Below, piece after piece: positions 50,137-61,219 of a DNA stretch of 64,000 nucleotides. The stretch comes from Macrostomum hystrix. Lineage: Eukaryota; Platyhelminthes; Macrostomidae. Location of the stretch: contig CATNEN010000033.1 in NCBI GenBank assembly GCA_950097015.1, forward strand, positions 5,239,001-5,303,000, written 5' to 3'. Positions within the stretch are counted from its first letter, which is position 1. Each line of letters starts with the position of its first letter. A program made the translations under genes and the position numbers. The notes beneath the pieces are model-generated. The model saw only the letters and a program-made list of their open reading frames with translations. It ran no database searches and was not told the DNA's origin.

Positions 50137-52380
50137 ATGCAGAAGGCGCAGAAGTACGACTGGAAGGACTCAAATCTTGCCCTATTTGGCAGCAAGACAG
50201 AGAAGGATGTCAAGAGTAAGCCGCTGTCAGTAATTTAGACAGACTTATGTGTGTAAATGCTCGGCAATTTGATGTTTCTGCAATTCTACCTGTCCGTTAA
50301 TCTGAGGAAAGCGGGTGGGGATGGTAGAGTGGGATCGAAATTTCCGATCTAGAAGACCTACGCCAGCTTGACTAAAAGTTGGTCAACCCGAGCTCCTTTC
50401 ACAATGAACCCATTTTTTGCAGAGGCCTCGTCAGAGGTTGAGACGGCCTGGCTGCCAGTGAAGAACTGCACCAGCAATGAGCTCTTCGTGTGGCGCATAG
50501 AAAAGTTCAAGGTGAAGGTGTGGCCCAAGGAGGACTACGGCAAGTTCTTCAGCGGCGACTCCTACATTGTGCTGAATGTGCACAAGGAGGTAGACGGCGA
50601 TGAGCTGCTGTACGATGTGCACTTCTGGATTGGCAAGCACAGCACTCAGGTAGATGAAGTTGCTTAGGAATCGCGGTAATCATTTTGATGTAAAGCGATA
50701 AAGCGATAAAAAGCTCTTCCTGTTTACTGAGATGCCCCCATAAATGCCACCAAACTTTTCTAATCCCATTTAGGATGAGTACGGCACTGCCGCATACAAG
50801 ACCGTGGAGCTGGACACCTTTCTCGACGACAAGGCTGTCCAGCACCGCGAGGTTCAGGAGTACGAATCGTCGCTGTTTAAGTCCTACTTTAAGACCATCA
50901 CGTAAGACACTTAACCTGAAATTCCCTTTTTTGCAATGTCACCGCGAGCTACCACTTCAACCGCCGTTTCGCCTCAGGTACCTGAAGGGCGGCTGCGACA
51001 GCGGCTTCCGCCAGGTGAAGCCAGAGGAGTACAAGCCTCGCCTGCTGCACTTCTGCGGCGTCCGGCGCAACATCGAAGTCAAGGAGGTCAAGCTGACCCG
51101 GCGCGCCCTCAACTCTGGTGACGTCTTCATCCTGGACCTGGGTCGCGTCGCCTATCAGTGGAACGGCAACACCTGCAACAAGGACGAGCGCATTAAGGCC
51201 GCCGCCTTCCTGCAGCAGCTGGAGAACGAGCGCCATGGCAAGACGCAGACCTTCACGCTGGACGAAAACAGCATCGGCTCCGAGCACAAGTTCTACCAGA
51301 GCCTGCCGGACGTGCCCTATGCCAGGAAGTCCTCCGAGGTGCACAGCGACGTGCGCAGCGGCAAGAAGGCCATGTTTCGGTGGGTTCAGCCAAACTGTCA
51401 CCCACCCCGCCCTCCTCCGTATATGATTGCCTCACACCCACCCCGCCCTCCTCAATCTTTGATCCAGTCTTACACCCACCTCACTCCTCAATCTTTGATC
51501 CAGTCTCACACCCATCTTACCCTCCTCAATCTTTGATCCAGTCTCTCACCCACCCCGCCCTCCTCAATATTTGATTCAGTCTCACACCCACCCCGCCCTC
51601 CTCAATCTTTGATTCAGTCTCACACCCACCTCACTCCTCAATCTTTGATCCAGTCTCATACCCACCTCTCTCCTCAATATTTGATCCAGTCTCACACCCA
51701 CCCCGCCCTCCTCAATCTTTGATCCAGTCTCATACCCACCTCTCTCCTCAATATTTGATCCAGTCTCACACCCACCCCGCCCTCCTCAATCTTTGATCCA
51801 GTCTCACACCCATCTTACCCTCCTCAATATTTGATCCAGTCTCACACCCATCTTACCCTCCTCAATCTATTATTCAGTCTCACACCCACCCCGCCCTCCT
51901 CAATCTTTGATTCAGTCTCACACCCACCTCACCCTCCGCAGTCTGTCTGACGAGTCTGGCAAGCTGCAGTACTCGCTGGTGTCCGAGGGCAAGTGTCCAA
52001 GATCCATGATCAACGAAGATGTGAGTGTTCAATCGTTTTCACCCAAATATGGTTGTACTACTTTTAGTAGTTGGGCAATCTGTTTACCTCTTCTTTGCCA
52101 CTGCAGGATGTGTACATCATCGACATCGGTGTCGAGATCTTCGTGTACGTCGGCACCAAGGCCTCTGACGCGGAGAAGAAGAACGCCCTGCAGTACGCGC
52201 ACGTGAGTATCGGTGTCTACCTTGGCGTGACAATTTCAGTTTGAAAGGAGTCGAGCCTAAAGTGCAGAAAATCGCTGTTTTGTCTAGAACTACCTGAAGA
52301 CCACCCAGCATCCGCTGATCCCGGTGACGGCCTGCCGCGGCAACAAGAAGAATCCCCAGATGGATGCGGTGCTGGACTGA
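50137..52380 (+). CDS. Gelsolin-like actin-severing protein, three gelsolin domains, 367 aa
   Basis: Seven exons with matching phases: 50137-50215, 50423-50649, 50774-50901, 50978-51379, 51942-52020, 52107-52202 and 52288-52380. The protein contains three gelsolin repeats. The first shows [32 protein letters not shown] and [25 protein letters not shown]; the second has [21 protein letters not shown]; the third [40 protein letters not shown] links domains 1 and 2. Family members of this size (severin, earthworm actin modulator, flatworm severin-like proteins) sever and cap actin in a calcium-dependent way in the cytosol; no signal peptide is present. Intron 4 (51380-51941) is filled with a minisatellite. 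Confidence 0.95.
51390..51935. repeat. 35-38-bp minisatellite in gelsolin intron 4
   Basis: About 15 copies of CTCAATCTTTGATCCAGTCT plus CACACCCACCCCGCCCTC. Each unit contains a CCAG preceded by pyrimidines, so the array carries many acceptor-like sites before the true acceptor at 51941. Confidence 0.93.
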
Positions 52381-52563
52381 GCCCGCTCGCTGACTGCACT
52401 ACTGCTAGTACTGTGGGAGCATGTGCACGGAAGCGTGGCTTAGCAAAAGACCGCCACGCTAATGCGCTTAACCGTAGTGACTTGAGCTGCTCTTCCTATA
52501 TATTCTTTTTAAAAGCGAGATTCTTATCTAGTAATAGTTTGTCCTGGTGTCGCTAACCAAAGC

Positions 52564-52569
52564 AATAAA
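52564..52569 (+). terminator. Polyadenylation signal AATAAA
   Basis: About 185 bp after the gelsolin stop codon. Confidence 0.65.
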
Positions 52570-53515
52570 AGTTACTAACACTCTGCACCATTTATGATAA
52601 AGCTCTCGTATTATAGGCAATTTTCAAACAAATGCTATATTTTTTAAGAAACCATTTAGTTCCGTTATTAACAAGCAGTACAGTACTTACTTATAGAGAT
52701 TAATTTCATAGAAATACACAAAATTATTTCTAAATGTTCCTGAGTGCACTTACAACTTTCTCTTTTATACAAATTTTCTTCTTGTTCTTTTACAGGTCAC
52801 AAATATATATTCTGCCTGGCTTGTACGCTTGTATCACTATTTAAGATCAGTGCCTTATTTGTTATAGTTGATTGTTTCTGATGGCTCTGAAATGCGGTTG
52901 ACAGGGTAGGAATGTATAGAAAAAGAAGATGTACAGCCGCAGCTATTGCCTGGCAAATCCAAAAACTAGCAGGCAATTTTGCTGCAGCAGATTTTTGTTG
53001 CAATTTCACAGCACGGTGAAATGAAAATTGTACTTTTCAGGATCTTGCTTTGTCTTTTCTCTGAGCCGTGATTCGAACCCCGGACCTTTCAGTTTGGAGT
53101 CGGAAGCTCTAACCCGAAGCTAATAGACTCCAGAAGAGTGTTCAAATCTTTGTGGGTGCCAATTTTGAAAAGGCGGTTACGTCGCTGAGAAATATTTTAG
53201 AATATATTTTAATCAACGGAGTCAAACTCGAGGTCGGCACAATGGAACATCCGGTATTTTGTGGCTTAGCTGCAGTCTGGCCCACCAGAGAGCAATCAAA
53301 GCAAAATCACTGTACTTCCAACGACACTCTGGGCTCAACAGTTGGATGTTGCAGACGTCTGTTTTTAAGCTACTACGCTCGTATCTTATCAGATCTAATT
53401 AAGTTTCAGAACTCAAACCACAACAGGGCAGTAGCTTGCTAGTGAGCAATTGCTGCATTAATGTTTTTTGACAGCTTTGGCCGTGTAATTTTCTAAAGGC
53501 ACGGCCGCACCTGCC
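52570..53515. other. Intergenic spacer
   Basis: Holds a tRNA-like fragment at 53045-53115 (minus strand) and otherwise no gene that I can support. Confidence 0.55.
53045..53115 (-). mobile_element. tRNA-like SINE head fragment
   Basis: On the minus strand it has GGTTAGAGCTTCCGAC and GGTCCGGGGTTCGAATCAC (A- and B-box-like). It has no body and no clean acceptor stem, so it is more likely a SINE fragment or decayed tRNA than a functional tRNA gene. Confidence 0.5.
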
Positions 53516-53518
53516 AAG

Positions 53519-53527
53519 TATATAAAA
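53519..53527 (+). promoter_or_regulatory. TATA box of the ankyrin-Mab-21 gene
   Basis: TATATAAAAA lies about 45 bp upstream of the ATG at 53570, implying a very short 5' UTR. Confidence 0.6.
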
Positions 53528-53569
53528 ATCTGGCATGGAGTGTTTGTGAGAGCCGCTTTTGGAACAAAA

Positions 53570-56500
53570 ATGCGTGATAATGCTTGGCAATGTCCAGCTA
53601 TCGGATGCGCGATTCCGGACCAGATGGCCGAAGTCCGGGATATAGACTCTACTATACCACGCACCTTATCGGAACAACTCAGACTAGCACTGTTGAACGG
53701 CGAGCTAAACTCGGCAGAGGCGCTTCTCGTGGATAATCCGGAAATTGTGAACTCCAGAGCACCCGACGGAAGCAGGCCGTTGCACGTGGCCGCCGCATCG
53801 CCAAGGACCGCGGGTGCCGCTATTCGGCTGCTTCTGAAGATGGGTGCCACAATCTACTGCACCGGGGATCTGGCAGTCGGATCGCCACTGTTCATAGCCG
53901 TCTTATTAGGCCGGCTCGATTCCGTGGAGGTCCTGCTTCGAGCGGGCGCCGATATTGACTTTCGTAGCTCCTGCTCGTCCGCTCTCTGGGCGCTGGAAGG
54001 CATGGCGACAAATCTGCAGGTGTTGGAAAGGCCGCTCAGCGAGTTGGAGAAGTGCATCATGCGTAGCAAACGCCTGACCATAGCGGAGTTGGCCTTGATG
54101 AGGGGCCACGGGGAGATTCTGAGTCTTCTTTTAGCTGCCGGGGCCGACTTAAGCACCATTGACGGACCACGGCTCTACACCGCTTCACATTGCGGCATTG
54201 TGCGGCCAGGTGGAGCTGACCACGAAGTACATCACCGCCCAGACCATCCTCGATACGAACCAGCCGAGCAGGTCGGGGGCCACCCCGCTGCACCTTGCCG
54301 CCAAGGGTGGTCACGCTGAGTTTGTCAGCCTGCTAATCGAGTCCGGTGCGATGGTCAACATCTGTCTGCATGGTTCGAGGGCATCGCCGCTGTACATCGC
54401 TGCTCAGCACGGATACGTGGATGTGATTTCCATACTCATTACTTCTGGGGCTGACGTAAACCTTCAGACCAGCTATGGGCGGACAGCACTTCATGCTGCT
54501 GCTCAGTCAGGACGCATCGATCCTGTTAAATCGCTCATCAAAGAGGGAGCCATTGTTGATCTGACGGACAATGACGGCTGCACGCCGCTTATTATTGCGA
54601 CCCGCCAAGATCACCCAGCTGTGGTGGCTGAGCTCATCCAGGCAGGAGCTAAGATAAACCATCAGACTAAATTGGGAGCTTCAGCGCTTTTGATGGCAGC
54701 CAAGAATGGTAGCCCAAACACCGTGCGTAAGCTGATGACGTCAGGCGCCGATGTCAATCTCGGCAATCGCAGGGGCTCCTCGCCTCTGTATGCGTCAGCG
54801 CAGCAGGGGCACACCAGCGTCGTCTCCTTGCTGGTGTCAGCCGGCGCCCAGATTGACAGACAGACAAGAGCTGGTGACTCCGCTCTTTGCATAGCGGCCT
54901 CCACGGGCCACATCGATGCGGTGACCAGCTTGATTGACGCGGGAGCCTGCGTTAACGCAAAGTCCGGCGCGTCGCCACTGTTTCTTGCGGCGAAGAGTGG
55001 ACACTTTCGAATGGTTGAGATGCTAGTGAATGCTCGGGCGAATATTGATGCTCAGACTCGAGCTGGATGGACGCCGCTGATGATAGCGGCCAGGAACGGG
55101 CACGTGGAGATTGCTTTAACTCTGATACGAAGCGGAGCCGATGTCAGTCTGCAGAATCGAAAGAAAGAAACAGCATTAACAATCGCCATGTACAACGGCC
55201 AAACTGAAATCACTCGAGCCCTCCTCCTCGCCCAGGCATCCATAGCGCCATGGTTGACGACGCTTGTAATGGATGAATTGCATTCTGTAAATCAGCATGA
55301 GCTGTCGCACTTGGCGCAGACCGTGGCTTCAAAGTGCACAAACGCAGCGACGCTGAGTGACGAAATGGCCCGTGCTGGGTTCAACGCAAAGAACGCCGCG
55401 ATTTTGAGGACTGTAGCTGGCGCACTGGAAGCTATTCAGAGGCAAATCCTGTCTACTGACGGCGTATTTATTGTTGGCAGCTTCGCTGATGGTTGGGGTA
55501 TGAGCTTTACGCAGAACGATGGAAGGCTGGACGACGATTCGGACATTGACCTGACTGTAATGCAAGCTGCTAAATTGGTACACACATGCGACAAAGAAAA
55601 AGTACAAGGACGGACACTTCGAGTACTCTATCTCAGGTGAGAGTTAGCATTATTACGAGCGCTATCAGTATGTTAAATTCGAAATCACTATTGCTGTAAC
55701 TTTTACCTGTTGTAGTTTCAAAGCCAAGCGCCTCTCAAAAGGGTTCGATGCTGCGACCGAGCATCGACTTTGTGACTGCTTATCACTGCTGTAAGTACCC
55801 CGACATCAGAGTGCTACAGCCTGACCATCAGTCTTGCATCGATCCAGAAGTTTTGAAATCGCTAAAGGATGAGCTCAACCAATCGTGGTTCCATTTGGTT
55901 GCCGCCTCGCCGCCAGGACTGGAGGGCAAGTGGATGCGAGTGAGCACGAATTTGCTTGAGAGACGACTCATGCACTGCCTCACAGATGTCCAAGGCCAGG
56001 TTTTTGTTCTACTAAAGTACATCATTAAAAGAGTCATTTCTGCCTCTGTAAAAGGTCTGAAGACGTATCACGCCAAGAATATATTATTCTTCATGCTGGA
56101 CAAGACTCCGAAGGAAGATTGGCGCAAGGAGAACCTCCTTGCCTTGGTGAAACGATCTCTGGAGATGCTGCAGGATGGTCTCCTTCACCCGGGCTCGATC
56201 TCAGAGCATCATTGCATGCGGCACTTCTTTCTTCGAGACGCCTTCGTGTACCTTCATCGCGGTCACAGCTCCATTGACAGAATTCGAAGCGCTGTCATTG
56301 AGACTATTGAGAAACTTCCAATCTTGTTGAAAGAGTTTCGACGAAATCTGTGCAAGAATGACGTCACTGAGTACCAATTGCACTTTTTTCTGATTATGCC
56401 CGAGCTGGGCGAGCGACCAGTACAGACTGGCGATGTGAAGTATCACGACACGTACTACATTGTTAGGAGTGTGTTATCTGAGCTGGCCAGTGCCGAGTTC

Positions 56501-57255
56501 AGCGGTCCGACCATCCAGAAGCAAATCAACAGCATTCCCGATTGGGCCCGGACGACCCGGGAGTGCCTCAGAGCCATGGCACTGATGAAGGCGGGCAAGC
56601 CCATGTCAATCAATACCGGCAGCGACGCCTCAGTCAGCAAGGGTGTCAGGTTCGAAGCAGGAAAACCCTCCGTAGAATATGTTTTGAAGTATCTTGAAAA
56701 GAATGATTCCGCTTGGAAGTTTCACTTTTTCTTCGACAAGAGAATCGAACTAAAGTTTTTACCACCTCATCTAGTCGAGATTTTTCCGCTTAGACGCGAA
56801 AATGAGTGCTACATTAACTTCTACGCGCTGTTTAAAGCCCTATCGTTCGAGCAGATTAGGGAGACTGAGGGAGAAGGCAGCACAACAGCCTTGTTCAAAA
56901 CATTTTCCTGGGACTACCAAGATCCGCAGGATCTGAGGCTGCTTCTGCACTACTGCTTGCGGCCCGATATCAGCGAGTTGTTCCTAGCACCCATCATTAA
57001 TAAGCGCAGGAAGGATATATCGGCAGCTCACCTGAGCTGGCTAGTGTCAACCCTTATGGAATCGCAGGTATGTAGTTGGTACATTGCATTCGAACTCTGA
57101 CATCAGTTCCTTCTCGCCTTTTTGCCTTCTTGCTAGTAGAGGCCTCTGAAACTGTATTTCAGCCGCTTTTAAAAAAGAAACTAATCGAGGAAACCCTGCG
57201 ACGACCCTCGGGAGCCGGTCTGGTAAAAGCGATTGTCGGAAAACGTATGCCATAA
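53570..57255 (+). CDS. Ankyrin-repeat protein fused to a Mab-21/cGAS-like nucleotidyltransferase
   Basis: Start ATG 53570. Exon 1 runs to 55636, exon 2 from about 55729 to 57067, and exon 3 from 57163 to 57255 (stop); about 1,165 residues in all. The first 560 residues hold about 14 ankyrin repeats (SRPLHVAAA, STPLHIAALCG, ATPLHLAAKGGH and similar). Near 54163 one extra G breaks the frame in the middle of a repeat and is probably a base-call error. Then comes a nucleotidyltransferase core: GSFADGWG, SDIDLTVM (catalytic DxD) and, after the intron, RPSIDFVTAY (third catalytic Asp). The Mab-21 C-lobe follows (YHAKNILFFMLDKTPKEDW, HHCMRHFFLRDAFVYL), and finally about 330 residues I do not recognise. 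With GS, DxD and the third Asp intact it could be a cGAS-like receptor making a cyclic dinucleotide or related signal. Ligand and product are unknown. The acceptor of exon 2 is ambiguous: TTGTAG at 55710 gives a stop, while AAG at 55728 keeps frame. Confidence 0.85.
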
Positions 57256-57312
57256 TTTGCTGCTCTTTATTTGAGACATCACATCCTTTGATCAGTTTTC
57301 TAATCGGTACAT

Positions 57313-57603
57313 ATAGGCAGCCAAGCTCCATCTGCGAACAGCCAAGCTCCATCTGGAGACAGCCAAGCTCCATCTGCAAACAGCCAAGCTCCATCTGGAG
57401 ACAGCCAAGTTCCATCTGCGAACAGCCAAGCTCCATCTGGAGACAGCCAAGCTCCATCTGGAGACAGCCAAGCTCCATCTGGAGACAGCCAAGCTCCATC
57501 TGGAGACAGCCAAGCTCCATCTGCGAACAGCCAAGCTCCATCTGCGAACAGCCAAGCTCCATCTGGAGACAGCCAAGCTCCATCTGGAGACAGCCAAGCT
57601 CTG
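57313..57603. repeat. 21-bp minisatellite downstream of the ankyrin-Mab-21 gene
   Basis: About 14 copies of CAGCCAAGCTCCATCTGGAGA with a CTGCGAA variant, 60 bp after the stop codon. Open frames on both strands (QPSSIWR and similar) are by-products of the 21-bp period. Confidence 0.95.
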
Positions 57604-58264
57604 TCAGAAGACAGCGAACATTCTGAAGGTAAAGTCCATTTCAGGCGAACTAAGTCGTTACAACAAAGACAGCAAGAGACATGCGATGGTTTATGAGCCA
57701 AAAGCTAGGAGTTGCGTCGTCGAGCTATCTCCATCAAACTTAGCTAGAAGTATGGTACAATTCAGTAATCAATGAAATGTTTTTTTCGCAGTAAGTTTAA
57801 ATTCTTCGTGAAAATTTTGCTTCTAAACAAGCGATGAGATAATTCACACCTATCGCAAAAAACCTTACAGTGGATGCCGAATGCGATGAAATGAACGTAT
57901 CGCAATTATGTGCTCGCCTAGCTACTGTAGCGAGGGCATTTTACGGAGCATTTTAAAGCATGTGGGTATAAAAGTACCTGTACCTGTGCCTCCCACCCTG
58001 CAGTTTGAATGTGAGCTATTTGTTTGAGCAAATTTGAAATTCTTTTTTAGCTTTTAGAAAACTAGCTTTCTACTATTAGCTATTCGAGTTGCATTGGCTT
58101 TATTTATTCATAATTCTTTTGGCACAAAATTTAGCAGCTTATTTCAATCAAAATATATATTATTAATAATATACCCTTACATCATTATTTAGTGGCAATT
58201 TTTTAAGTTTCTTTGTTATATCGAGTGTACTTTGGGGAGTGCAAGTTTACGAGCTTATTAAAGT
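57604..58264. other. Intergenic spacer
   Basis: A GGTATAAAAGTACC TATA-like box on the plus strand at about 57965 has no gene behind it. AATAAA on the minus strand near 58102 could end the small secreted-protein gene. Confidence 0.45.
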
Positions 58265-59207
58265 TCAACCGAGTAGCAGCTTGAACAGCAGCGGATTATC
58301 CCTCTGCATTTGGTCCTTCAGGCCTGGGTACCGCTGTATGGCGTCGATGACCTTGGCCAGGATTTCGATGTAGCTGCCGTTGATGCGCACTTCCTTGACC
58401 TCCGGCACGAACCGCTCAACCCAGTCGATGGCATCGCGAATCATCGGGTCCATGCCGTCTGCGTGGGTTTCATTTCATTTTAGATGGTGAATTTGCTAGG
58501 GTTCGTTGCTTGCACCCTATACAGGACCTCAGGACTGGCACCCTACAGGGCCCCATGACTGGCACCCTACAGGACCTCAGGACTGGCACCCTACAGAACC
58601 CCATGACTGGCACCCTACAGGACCTCAGGACTGGCACCCTACAGAACCTCAGGACTGGCACCCTACAGGACCTCAGGACTGGCACCCTACAGAACCTCAG
58701 GACTGGCACCCAACAGGACCCCATGACTGGCACCCTACAGAACCTCAGGACTGGAACCCTACAGGACCTCAGGACTGGCACCCTACAGGACCTCAGGACT
58801 GGCACCCTACAGGACCTCAGGACTGGCACCCTACAGAACATCAGGACTGGCACCCAACAGGACCCCATGACTGGCACCCTACAGAACCTCAGGACTGGAA
58901 CCCTACAGGACCTCAGGACTGGCACCCTACAGGACCTCAGGACTGGAACCCTACAGGACCTCAGAAGTGGCACTCAACATGACCCCGGACTAGCGACCGA
59001 AATAGGAAAGCTTCAGTTCGCAACCTTCCAAGTGGACCCATTAATAATGTTTATGTGTGGTTGCATTTCTGGCATACAGATGCGCATTTCTGTAGATAGA
59101 AAGGTCTCTATAAGGAGGTGACAAAACTTAAATAGATATATCGACTTACAGTTGGCCTGTGCCACAGCGGCAAAGGCGCACAGGGCGAGTAGAATGAAGA
59201 ACTTCAT
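58265..59207 (-). CDS. Small secreted protein, two exons, 83 aa
   Basis: Exon 1 (59150-59207) encodes MKFFILLALCAFAAVAQA, a textbook signal peptide, and the first base of the next codon. Exon 2 (58265-58458) encodes the mature chain of about 65 residues, NYGMDPMIRDAIDWVERF to LLFKLLLG. It is largely helical in character and has no cysteines, so it is not a disulfide peptide. Two amphipathic helices can be drawn. The 691-bp intron (phase 1) is filled by a 24-bp minisatellite. A TATA box lies at 59273-59280. I do not recognise the family. Confidence 0.72.
58520..58985. repeat. 24-bp minisatellite in the intron of the small secreted-protein gene
   Basis: About 19 copies of GGCACCCTACAGGACCTCAGGACT. 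Since 24 is a multiple of 3, several frames stay open on both strands. Variants CCCCATGACT and CCTACAGAAC recur in a multi-unit cycle. Confidence 0.95.
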
Positions 59208-59272
59208 CTTCGTTTAAAAATAGTCTTACTATCCGAGTAGCGGATCCTTTTTGTTGACTGTTTGATGTTACA

Positions 59273-59280
59273 TTTTTATA
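59273..59280 (-). promoter_or_regulatory. TATA box of the small secreted-protein gene
   Basis: TATAAAAA on the minus strand, 66 bp upstream of the start codon at 59207. Confidence 0.6.
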
Positions 59281-59289
59281 GGCATTCTT

Positions 59290-60400
59290 GCTGATAAGTA
59301 TTTTGTAGCGGTAGCTGAATAGACACCATGTAGCATTCATATTTACACACGCCACAGCACGTGACGATAAGAATTAAATGCAAATGTGTAGACATGCATC
59401 GTTCCCATGCAGTACTTATACGAGATATCTGGGTCTCGCAGATTTTTGTTCTCGTGCGGCGCTGAAAATTTAGTTGAGTTACCTATCTTGGAGCCGGAGA
59501 TTTTAACTTGTCTAAAATCCCTCGATTATCACAACACGTCGGCGTCGCTTTAAGATCTGAACTTGCTGTGCATAACGACAAAGCATTGTGCCAAGGGTTT
59601 TAGGAATTGGTTGTGAGAATACTGCCCTTCTATTAAACCGTAGATAGTAGATACTAGTATTTTTGTCAGTGCACCTGATAAAAGTATGTTCGACTTAAAA
59701 AAAACTAAATGCTCAGTTTGTTTTCGGCTACAGCCCTACTGCTACTATAGGAGGCATTGCGACATATTTCTCTGCAGATATGGGAATGGAATTCGTGACT
59801 GAACGCAGCTGAAAATCGAATCTAATTTTTTACAAAATGCGCGCTATTCGCATGTCTTTGAATTTCAATGTTCAATGTTTTCATGTTCAATGTTCAATTT
59901 TATTTACTTAATTCTGATTTCGTTTGGATAACATAAAAAAGTCGAAACAACGATTAAATGGAACGAAAAGAAAAAATATATATGTAATGACTCGCATGTA
60001 CTTCTGAAAATCAATTAGAAATAATACCAATTGTTAAAAAATATTTAAAGTCATATGTCACTAAAAACACGTTTAGAAGGAAACCTGCAGATTTAAGACA
60101 ATTGTCTAAGCACGTGGTCCGTGTTACACTCTGACCACAGATACTATAAACCACTAGATAGGCCACTCAGGCTAATTTTCACAACACGAGTTCATTCTAC
60201 TTTCTGCTTAGTAGGGATAAAAAACATTTAGGCGTTTTTAAATTAAAACCAAGATGAATACAATGCAGCAATTGTATTATGATATTATTAGCAAAAATAA
60301 ACATTTAACTATAATTTCTACGACAAAAAGCACTAGTGTGAATGCTTTAGATTGCATTGACGGCCATATTATTGCAGTTAACTATACTTAGGTTGTAGCC
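59290..60400. other. AT-rich intergenic spacer
   Basis: No gene that I can support on either strand. Confidence 0.55.
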
Positions 60401-60404
60401 TAGA

Positions 60405-60735
60405 AGAGGTTGTAGCCTATTGGTTAGAGCGTCGGACTCACGATTTGAAGGTCGGGGGTTCGATTCCCGACTCCACTAAAACAATTTGTGTCCTTTAGCA
60501 AGACACTTAACTCTGCTTTGCTTCAGTTCACCCAGCTGTTAAATGGGTACCAGCATCAGCTGGGATAATTGAAGGTGGGTGTTGCGTTCCCCGCAGTCCA
60601 TGGACTGAACAGCCGTACGCAGATCAGCCTTCAGATGCGCCGCGCATTAGCTGCGGCAGTGCTGTCGGCTGCACATCTGGCCCAATTGGGGCAGGTGTAA
60701 TCAATTATTATTATTATTATTATTATTACTACTAC
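60405..60735 (+). mobile_element. Full-length tRNA-derived SINE (family S1) with ATT tail
   Basis: The head is tRNA-like, with A box (TAGCCTATTGGTTAGAGCG) and B box (GGGGGTTCGATTCCCGACTC). The body has GCAAGACACTTAACTCTG, CAGCTGTTAAATGGGTACC, CAGTCCATGGACTGAACAGC and GATGCGCCGCGCATTAG. The 3' end is a (TTA)n microsatellite at about 60705-60727. This is the most complete copy in the window and the reference for the copies at 14083, 47461 and 62900. Confidence 0.92.
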
Positions 60736-61219
60736 TAGTATATGACTTAGCAAATGCAAGCTATTATATACTCCAAATTCGTTTATCTAAATAGAATGAT
60801 TTCTCATCAATTAATCAGCTCATCGCAGTTTGTGAAACTTTCGCAGCGTGCTGCATATGACAGCCAGACGAATCTGACACTGTCGGCTCCGCCCTGCAGT
60901 CGCTGCAGTCCAATACGCCACTCTTTTTCAGCACGTAACCAGCTACGTATTCAGTGGCCTCGTTCAAGTACTGCATCGTCTTGGACAGTAGCCAGGCCTA
61001 TCGGTTCGTGCAGCAGCGGGATGGCTGCTTGTTTGAATTGCTGCCAGAGGCTTCACTCGGCGGTGTCCATGCAGTCACTGGTTGCAGCATTGCTGTCGTC
61101 TCGTCCTACTGATGCGCAAGCTGATGCGCCGGAAGCTGAGATCGCAGCTGAGCAGCCGTCATCCTCACAGTTCCTAGCCGATGAATCCGGCTTAGAGAGC
61201 CCGCCACCCGCTACTGATC

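Noticed and set aside
57288-57701. QPSSIWR and related repeat proteins on both strands
   Set aside because: A 21-bp minisatellite with open frames on both strands and no start context.
57960-57975. Plus-strand TATA box (GGTATAAAAGTA)
   Set aside because: No ATG-initiated coding sequence or exon follows on the plus strand before the minus-strand gene.
58506-59121. QDWHPTGP repeat proteins
   Set aside because: A 24-bp minisatellite in the intron of the small secreted-protein gene.
60405-60480. A functional tRNA gene
   Set aside because: The A and B boxes are real, but the segment is the head of a SINE with a body and ATT tail, and related copies exist in the window.
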